A DNA stretch of 64,000 nt from Methanosarcina sp. ERenArc_MAG2 (lineage in GTDB: Archaea; Halobacteriota; Methanosarcinia; Methanosarcinales; Methanosarcinaceae). Location of the stretch: positions 434,001 to 498,000 of the forward strand of contig JAMXHR010000016.1 in the NCBI GenBank assembly GCA_023955635.1, in the 5' to 3' direction. The position numbers and the translations under genes were made by a program. A model generated the notes under the pieces. It ran no database searches, was not told where the DNA came from, and saw nothing but the letters and a program-made list of their open reading frames with translations. The first letter of the stretch is position 1; every line of letters begins with the position of its first letter. Below, piece by piece: positions 57,698 to 64,000 of this stretch.

Positions 57698-58080
57698 TGT
57701 CGGTCAAACATCCCGAGAACCGGGCGGAAAGCGCTTCTGACCGATTTGTTTATATACGGAAATGATATGTATAGTGAGCCATTAACTAGTTAGAATCCAC
57801 TAATTTCTGAGGACCTTTCTGGCAATTTTCCGGATCATACTTTTGATTATCAGGAGCCTGTAGCTGCCGGTAGATAGGGGACGGATCTGGGTTCGGAAAC
57901 GCTAAGAAGCTCGGAAATTTCATCTCGAAACGGACATGAAGGTGCTGAAAGCGCAAACTGCGCCGGGCAGCGTAAAGTCTGTGCAAAAGCGCTGAAAATC
58001 ATTCACGCTCATCGATTAAGGAGAAAGCTCACCCGAGCATCCGGAAGAAGAACCTTAGGGGCTTGAGGCCGAAGGACCAA
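57698..58080 (+). ncRNA. GC-rich structured non-coding region, possible ncRNA or leader
   Basis: Unlike other gaps this 380-nt stretch is GC-rich and full of hairpins. They include GTCGGTCA/TGACCGAT (57699-57706 with 57738-57745) enclosing CCCG/CGGG and GCG/CGC stems, GCGC-aaact-GCGC near 57953, CAGCG/CGCTG near 57970-57995, and CCTTAGGGGCTTGAGGCCGAAGG near 58052-58074. A TATA box (TTTATATAC, 57749-57757) could start a transcript at about 57780. I looked for RNase P and SRP RNA signatures and found neither. It may be an independent RNA or a long leader of rps3ae. Confidence 0.35.
57749..57757 (+). promoter_or_regulatory. Archaeal TATA box
   Basis: TTTATATAC is about 30 nt before 57780, where a transcript covering the structured region and rps3ae could begin. 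It is preceded by an A/T run that lacks a clear BRE. Confidence 0.4.
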
Positions 58081-58132
58081 TCAGTCGCATACAAAAATTA
58101 TAAAAAATTGAATATTATTTCGGAGGAATTAC

Positions 58133-58744
58133 TTGGCAAGAAAGAAAGTACAGAGAAAGCTTGACGGATGGAAATCCAAGGAATGGTATAATATTGAAGC
58201 TCCTGTCTATTTAAACAGGATTATTGTCGGTAATACTATGGCAGGAGATCCTTCTCTGCTTGTAGGGCGCAATGTTGAAACCACTGTTGGAGAACTTACC
58301 AACGACATGACCAAAAACAATACAAAGGTTATCCTCAGGATCAACAACGTCGTCGGAGATATAGCAACTACTGACCTCATGGGCCACGAACTTACAACTG
58401 ACTATATCCGCTCAATCGTAAAGAGGCAAACATCGAGGATTGACGCCAATGTTGAGGTTAAAACCAGAGACGGCTATATCATTCGTGTAAAGCCCACCTG
58501 CTTCACCATCAAGAGGGCACGCTCAAGCCAGATTAAAGCCATCAGGGAAATGATGGTTGAAATCGTCAAAAGGCGCGCAGCGGAATCCGATTTCGAGACC
58601 TTCATGCAGGAAGCAATCCTTGGCAGGCTCTCAGCAGCCATTTACAGGCAGGCCAAGTTCATTTATCCGCTCCGCAGAGTCGAAATCAGAAAAACTCAGA
58701 TCGAAGCCATGCCAAAAGCTGCACCCGCACCTGCAGCAGCATAA
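58133..58744 (+). CDS. rps3ae: 30S ribosomal protein S3Ae (eS1)
   Basis: 203 residues from the TTG at 58133, preceded by GGAGG. ARKKVQRKLDGWKSKEWYNI, NNVVGDIATTDLMGHELTTD and FIYPLRRVEIRKTQIEAMPK are the conserved S3Ae segments; it ends in an Ala/Pro tail. It binds the small subunit platform near the mRNA exit. In many archaea it follows the rps15-DHH-pcc1 genes; here pcc1 lies 18.5 kb away. Confidence 0.95.
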   Translation: MARKKVQRKLDGWKSKEWYNIEAPVYLNRIIVGNTMAGDPSLLVGRNVETTVGELTNDMTKNNTKVILRINNVVGDIATTDLMGHELTTDYIRSIVKRQTSRIDANVEVKTRDGYIIRVKPTCFTIKRARSSQIKAIREMMVEIVKRRAAESDFETFMQEAILGRLSAAIYRQAKFIYPLRRVEIRKTQIEAMPKAAPAPAAA

Positions 58745-58768
58745 CTTCTTTTTTGTTCAGAAACAGGG

Positions 58769-58800
58769 GAAAATCCGAAAGGATTTTCTTAATCTCTTTT
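58769..58800 (+). terminator. Hairpin terminator after rps3ae
   Basis: GAAAATCC (58769-58776), tetraloop GAAA, GGATTTTC (58781-58788), followed by TTAATCTCTTTT. Confidence 0.7.
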
Positions 58801-58848
58801 AGCGTTTTCCAATTTCTTAGTATTTTGATTATCTTTTTTTCTAAGTTT

Positions 58849-61306
58849 TCACTTATTCTTTTTCAGGTCTGCAGCCAGTACTTTTGAAGTTCTTCCTGTT
58901 ACCGGGATTGCTGCTGAACTTGCTGCCGGGTTTAAAGAAGCCGTCTTCTTAATCCTGGCTTCATTTCCCGTGCCTGGTTTTTTCCAGTATTTTCTGCCTT
59001 CTTTGCAGCGTCGGTTTACACAGAAATCTTCTTCAGGGCTTTCGCCTTCTTCTTTTATCCTGAACATCCTCCAGCCGCAGCCCTCACAGGTTTTATCAAG
59101 CAGGGTTAGTTTTCCTGCTTTGGGAACCGAATGTGTGTACCCGCAGCGTTTTGTGCATCCCAGGAACCTGGTGTCTTTGAAAGTAATGAGAAACATGCTT
59201 CCGTCACATTCCGGGCAGGGCCCGACAGTTTCAGGCGGGTAGCATTCCTTTTCAAGGTCACATTTAAAGCAGGGCCCTATGCCTACAGCCCAGTTGTACT
59301 TATTTCCTACTTTCAGGACGGCTGCCCCTTCCTTCTTACATTCCTTGCTTCTGAGCACGGTCAGAGCTCCCGTTTTCGGCAGAGGATACGAGTTTCTACA
59401 GTCAGGGTAGCCGGTACAGCCCACAAAACGTCCCGAATCCGTCTGCACGATTCTTAACACATGCCCGCAAGCCTTACAGGTCTCTATGTAGTTTTTTATC
59501 CTCAAGGGCAGCTTCGTCCTTGATCGTGCCTGCTATGCTTGAAGTCAGCTCCTTTTTATTCGCTTCAAGCTGGGAGTACATCTCCCTTAACAGGGCTATT
59601 CCCTCTTCAAGGGCGGCTTCAAACTCTTTTTTCCCATCTTCGACTTCCTGGATCAGGGTTTCAATCTTCGCCCTGATGTCTGGCCTGACGAGAATCGGAA
59701 CAGTTAGGGAGAGCCCTTCCATAAGGGTAAAGCCTGTATCAAGCATAGATACGGTTTTTCCTTTTGTCTCAAAATACCCTCTTTTCTTGTTTGTTTCGAT
59801 ATGAGAAGGAGCTGTTGCCTTTGTTCCGATCCCATTTTTGTCCATAAGGGTCAGAAGCTCGGCTTCTGTCAGCTTTTTTGGAGGGCTTGTTTTGGATTTT
59901 ATGTTGCTGAGCTTTTTTATGCCCACTTCTTCTCCTTCCTCAACAAACGGGAGAAGTTTATCCTTCTTGTTTTCGAAGGGGTAGACTTCGAGCCAGCCTG
60001 AATCCTTCAGCACTGTCCCGGATGAATCAAAAGGATCTTCCTTCACAAGAAGATGAAGATGAGTTTTCTCAAAAACTGCCGCAGGCATGAGGTTTGCCAG
60101 GAAATGCCTTGCTATCAGGTCATAAACCTCGGGTGCCTGGGGGATATTTACTGCAGAGCTTACCTCTCCTCTAGAAGCAGCCCTGATAGGGTGGATCGGG
60201 GGGTGATCGTGCCCGTCTTTATCTCCGTTTTTCGGGACAATAGGGGCTATAAGGATAGATTCGGCAAAAGGTTTGTACTCCTTCTGCCGTGCAAAATCCA
60301 GGACAAAGGACTTGAAATCGAAATCGTCTGCGTACTTGTTTGTTTCCGTTCTGGGGTAGCTGGTAAACCCTGCAAGGTAAAGCTGTTCTGCGACCTCAAG
60401 GGCAAGTTCGGGGCTGATCCCGAGGAACTTAGAGGCACGTTTTAGAAATTCGGTAGTATTGAGCGGGTTAGGAGGGCTAGTTTTTGTTTCTTTCACTGTC
60501 TTTTTTGCAACAAGCCCTTCTTTTGCCCCTTTCAGCTTCTTGAAAATCTCAGCGGCTTTTTCTTTGTCATGGATATTTCCTGCCCTGTGAGTGCCCTCAA
60601 ATTCTCCGCCTTTTGCAGAGAAAATTGCAGTTATCTTCCAGAAGTCCTTTGCCTGAAAAGCCCGGATCACCTTTTCCCTTTCATACACAAACCCGCAGGT
60701 TGGCGTCTGGCAGGGACCGATTGAAAGGATGTCCTTTGTCCTTGCCTTTTCCCTGACTGAAAGCGTGACAAAGCGGGTAAATGCAGCACCCATTTTCAGG
60801 TCAAGAATCTGCCTTGCTTCCGCAGCCATTGCCATGTTATAATCAGGGTCCATCAGGTTCTCAAAAGCTTTCGTCACCTCTTTTTGGGAGAGGGCAGAAA
60901 AACGTGCCCTTGCAAACGGCACATTTGTTACTTCCTCTGCAAGCGTCTTGGCTTCAAACCCTATATTTTCTCCTTCCCTGTCGTAGTCGCACGCAAGGAT
61001 AATCTTATCCGCCCTTTTTGCGAGGTTTTTTACTGCAGCTGCGTAGTCTGATCTAGTCACTAACTTTTTGGGGTCTATTCCAAGGAGTAACCCAGGATTA
61101 ACTTCACTCCATTTATTATATTGCTCCGGAAAATCGTAATTCATAATATGCCCGGATAGCCCCATTACCAGCCACTCTTCACCCTTCCATTTAAATTCGT
61201 ATGCAGGCAGCCCTTCTACTGTAATTTTTTCTACTTCCCCATCCCCCAGGATGCTGGCAATCTGGGCTGCTGCCTTGTTCTTTTCTGCAAATGCGACAAC
61301 TGTCAT
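58849..61306 (-). CDS. topA: DNA topoisomerase I (type IA) with C-terminal zinc fingers, frame break at 59492-59497
   Basis: The main frame (61306-59474) starts VVAFAEKNKAAAQIASILGD (TOPRIM), includes KIILACDYDREGENIGFEAK (the D-x-D acidic pair), ILSIGPCQTPTCGFVYERE, the active-site Tyr region LAGFTSYPRTETNKY, and LMDKNGIGTKATAPSHIETN. The second frame (to 58849) is a zinc ribbon array: CKACGHVLR, CTGYPDC, CFKCDLEKEC, CPECDGSM, CTKRCGY and CEGCGW. Archaeal TopA carries such fingers at its C-terminus, so the two belong together. Joining needs two more A in the coding-strand A6 (T6 at 59492-59497) or one fewer, giving EDKKNYIETCKACGH. It relaxes negative supercoils. Total about 818 residues. 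Confidence 0.9.
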
Positions 61307-61813
61307 ATAAAATACCTTAATTTTGTTCTTGAAATGGTATTGCGATGTAAAATAGTATAAATTACGAAATATGTAAGGGAATATCTCGGGAAATCAGGGT
61401 ATATCGGGAAATCAGGGAAAAGTTCTCTGTCTTTTCCTTATTTTGCTTATTTATACCGGTCTAATAATACAGGTTATCTGTAAAAACTCTTTACTTTATA
61501 AGCAATTTCCGCAATTTTCTCTCTACTTTTACGTATTACAATAATATGCTCACATTATTTATATATTTGTCTATTTATACTTTATTAAGTTACTCCCCAT
61601 ACGTGAAAAGATATATATCAGTTTACTGTCTGTTCTACTCTGCGAGAAGGAGATACCCGCTTTATCTTGATGCTCAATTACTCTGGCGGGCCAGTATAAT
61701 ATGTCGGTTAATTACAGTTAATATTATTGACGTGTTTTTATCAATATATCTTAATATCTCTTAATTTGTATGGAATTATAATTGCCTCATTCACCTCACA
61801 ATATGGAGTAACA
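61307..61813. other. Divergent promoter region between topA and thiC
   Basis: About 500 AT-rich nt with several TATA-like stretches (61550-61600 and 61730-61770). A segment at 61640-61690 pairs CCCGC with GCGGG and slightly resembles a thiamine riboswitch, but key motifs are missing. Confidence 0.5.
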
Positions 61814-63098
61814 ATGACACTGATGGAAGATGCAAAGAAGGGAATCGTCACCCCCTCAATAGAAGCCGTGGCAAAAGCTGAAGGAATAGATCCCGAGACT
61901 ATCCGCTCCTGCGTGGCAAACGGGCTGATAGCAATCCCCGTAAATAACAGGCGGGAAACCCTTCCTGTCGGCATTGGCAAATATATGAGCACAAAGATCA
62001 ATGCCAATGTAGGAACTTCGAGGGACTGCATCGACATTCATGCCGAAGTCGAAAAAGCAAAGACTGCAGAAGCCCTCGGCGCTAATGCGGTCATGGATCT
62101 TTCCACAGGCGGGGATCTGGACGAAATCCGCAACCTTATCCTTAAATCTGTCCATATTCCCGTAGGCACGGTTCCTATCTACCAGGCTGCAGCTTCCAGG
62201 AAAGTTGTTGTAGAAATGACGTCGGACGATATGTTCAATGCTGTTCGGAAACATGCCGAACAGGGCGTGGATTTCGTAACCGTGCACGTCGGAGTTAACC
62301 TTAATTCCCTTGAACGCCTGCGCCAGAGTGACCGGATAATGAATGTTGTCAGTCGCGGAGGTTCTTTTACCCTTGCATGGATGTTGCATAACGAGGAAGA
62401 CAATCCCTTCTATGCCGAATACGACTATCTTCTTGAAATCGCAAAAGAATATGATATGACCCTGAGCCTTGGAGACGGGATGCGCCCTGGCTGCATTGCC
62501 GATGCTTCCGACCGCCCGAAGTTCATGGAATTCATCACACTCGGAGAGCTCGTAAAGAGGGCAAGAGCTGTCAATGTCCAGACCTTTGTGGAAGGCCCCG
62601 GACATGTCCCCTTAAATGAGATAGAACTCAGCGTCAGGGGCATGAAAGAACTCTGCAATGATGCTCCTCTTTATCTTCTTGGCCCGTTAGTGACAGACAT
62701 TGCTCCCGGCTTCGATCACATTACCGGTGCAATAGGGGGCAATTGCGGGGATGTATGGCACGGATTTTCTCTGCATGGTAACACCCTCTGAACATCTTGC
62801 CCTTCCAACCCTCGAAGATATAAAAGAAGGCTTGCTCGTAACAAAAGTTGCAGCCCATACCATAGACCTTATAAAGGAAGGCCCAAGAGAACGTGCCTGG
62901 GAAAAGGACATAGCTATGGCATATGCCCGCAGGGACCTTGATTGGGAAAAGCAGTTTGAGCTTGCAATCGACGGCAACCGGGCTCGCAAAATTAGGGATG
63001 CCCGAAAGACTGAAAGTGACGCCTGCTCGATGTGCGGTGATCTTTGCGCCATGAAAATCGTAAAGAAAGCCTTCGAGGAAAAGAAGAAGGAAGAGTAA
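61814..63098 (+). CDS. thiC: Phosphomethylpyrimidine synthase ThiC, frame break at 62735-62739
   Basis: ATG at 61814 with GGAG at 61805. The TIM-barrel core is clear: LPVGIGKYMSTKINANVGTS, AVMDLSTGGDLDEIRN, VPIYQAAAS, FVTVHVGVNLNSLERL, LSLGDGMRPGCIADASDRP, FVEGPGHVPLNEIE and LLGPLVTDIAPGFDHITGAI. The frame then runs off; restoring two G in G5 (62735-62739) gives GAIGGAIAGMYGTDFLCMVT, PSEHLALPTLEDI. It ends with the radical-SAM-type cluster CSMCGDLCAMK (CxxCxxxxC). Total about 428 residues. It converts aminoimidazole ribotide to the thiamine pyrimidine using a 4Fe-4S cluster and SAM. It complements the Thi4 at 14.5 kb. Confidence 0.93.
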
Positions 63099-63375
63099 TT
63101 TTTTTCTCAATTCTTTTTAACTCTTTTTAACTCTTTTTTCAATCATTTTTTAACTTTTTTCCCACTTTCCTCAGATGTCCTTTCAATTTTCACAATTTCT
63201 CATGCTATCGTTTTTTCAGAAAACTGCCTTGATTACTCAAACAAGACATCTGCGAAAGGTCGGTTTTTTCACCCTCTTTTAGCTCTTTTTCAATTCTTTC
63301 TTCTGCAGAACCTTAGTTTTTCAAATCTCTGGAGAAACAGTACCGTCAATTCACGCCTATCCGACAGAATAAAAA

Positions 63376-64000
63376 TCATATGATAAATGGAAAACAGGCT
63401 CGGCGTTTTAGCGAATATACCTCGACCATGTGATGCGGGTGATATCTCAGCTTTGCTTTTCGAAGTCCGCTGATGCCGAGATCGCTTTCTCTATTGATGT
63501 ATTCCACCTCGCTGACAAGAACTGCTGCAGTTTCTGCATTAATTGCCTTGTAGATTCCTTTATATTCAGGCAACCCTTTCTCAAAATGGATTAGCGCCGT
63601 ATTAGCGTTGAGACGTTCAAAAAGAGAGATGGCGCCGACCTGTGAATTGACCCTTATCAAAAGGCCCTGCAGGGATAGTTCGGTGAAGTGCTCGATAGCG
63701 TAGAAGATTGCCTCTATTTCGTGTGAAAGTATGAAATCATCCTCGCACCTTTTGCTCTCACACCACTTTACCAGGAACTCCATTATTTCTTCCCGGTTAC
63801 TGGGTGTTATCGTCTCGATCGTGTACAGGTAATTTTTCCGAAATTTGTTGATCTGGCTGCGAATCTTTAGATATTTCTTTCCTGGAAGCTCTGCAAGGTC
63901 GAGAGCTCGGTACACATACTCGAAACGGTTCAGTTCCGGAACCAGCAGAAGGTCAGGATCGATCTTCTTTATCCGCCGCACAGTACCCGGATCAATGAGT
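63376..64000 (-). CDS. DUF2156 (lysylphosphatidylglycerol synthase C-terminal-like/GNAT-fold) protein, partial
   Basis: The frame is open to the right edge of the window, so the start lies outside; the GTG at 63981 is internal. FEYVYRALDLAELPGKKYLK, INKFRKNYLYTIETITPSN, LQGLLIRVNSQVGAISLFER, ALIHFEKGLPEYKGIYKAIN and YINRESDLGISGLRKAKLRY match the DUF2156 acyltransferase-like family (COG2924-type, double GNAT fold), known for aminoacyl transfer to lipids. In Methanosarcina the substrate is unknown. The C-terminus is at 63376. Confidence 0.75.
   Translation of the reverse strand, partial: LIDPGTVRRIKKIDPDLLLVPELNRFEYVYRALDLAELPGKKYLKIRSQINKFRKNYLYTIETITPSNREEIMEFLVKWCESKRCEDDFILSHEIEAIFYAIEHFTELSLQGLLIRVNSQVGAISLFERLNANTALIHFEKGLPEYKGIYKAINAETAAVLVSEVEYINRESDLGISGLRKAKLRYHPHHMVEVYSLKRRACFPFII

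Noticed and set aside
57698..58080. RNase P RNA or SRP RNA between serS and rps3ae
   Set aside because: No GAGGAAAGUCC-like RNase P core and no GGAA...AGCAG-type SRP helix 8 found; left as an unassigned structured region.
61625..61690. Thiamine (TPP) riboswitch-like sequence upstream of thiC
   Set aside because: A ctgcgaga...taccc...cttgat...ggcggg series and a CCCGC/GCGGG stem are suggestive, but the invariant CUGAGA and ACCUGAU/GG-UAAU-CC elements are absent and TPP riboswitches are rare in this group. Infernal with the TPP model would decide.
1..64000. CRISPR arrays
   Set aside because: The only regular repeats seen are direct tandem units without spacers (19 bp at 2164, 15 bp at 42427) and coding low-complexity repeats (Ser-Asn, Gly-Ser); no repeat-spacer pattern and no cas genes.

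Overview
The window reads as a methanogenic archaeon of the genus Methanosarcina, probably close to the M. barkeri group. The support is the methanogen-type (class 2) seryl-tRNA synthetase, the two-gene homocysteine pathway (CBS-domain protein plus NIL/ferredoxin protein), archaeal rps3ae, pcc1 and DHH genes, a sulfide-type Thi4, a stand-alone LigD-type 3'-phosphoesterase, PGF-CTERM surface proteins, AT-rich intergenic DNA and pyrimidine-rich tracts after many genes. The genus is an inference from protein families; no search was run.

Layout. 1-8.0 kb: homocysteine genes, a DUF166 protein, a cysteine-rich secreted protein, an Mth938-like protein, MscS, a coiled-coil protein and AlaX. 8.1-10.3 kb: a decayed F420/LLM oxidoreductase start carrying a 101-bp MITE, a dolichol-kinase-like gene and an IS. 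11-14 kb: small proteins and a short operon with a TIR-like protein carrying a zinc ribbon. 14.5-22 kb: Thi4, tRNA-His, a radical SAM protein, an Mg2+ P-type ATPase and an unknown protein. 22.7-28.3 kb: four adjacent exported or surface proteins, two of them with PGF-type C-termini. 28.4-30 kb: an IS1634-like element.

30.2-37.9 kb: an accessory island bounded by 40-bp direct repeats. It holds SEFIR, TIR-like and caspase-like proteins, a ThsB-like fragment, a MPYG/TRAFs-binding protein and a second copy of the 9.1-kb IS. This is the strongest candidate for an undescribed system: a TIR-to-caspase immune cluster in an archaeon. 38-47.7 kb: DHH phosphoesterase, Pcc1, a papain-like secreted protease, a ferritin-like protein, 3'-phosphoesterase, STAS-like, PIN, TPR and HicB genes. 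47.8-55.5 kb: a second accessory module, DNA methyltransferase, HerA and NurA-like nuclease. Its herA is split by an ISAzo13-like element, and a near-identical inverted copy lies just upstream beside a YgiT antitoxin with a truncated toxin. 56-64 kb: serS, a GC-rich non-coding stretch, rps3ae, topA, thiC and a DUF2156 protein.

Data-quality caution. At least nineteen reading frames, including essential genes (serS, topA, thiC), are broken at short homopolymers. Seventeen are repaired by restoring one base; topA and thiC need two bases restored or one removed. This looks like homopolymer under-calling, not gene decay. Such genes are annotated here as single CDSs spanning the break, with the break position given. 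Only herA (IS insertion), the LLM fragment and the toxin remnant look truly broken.
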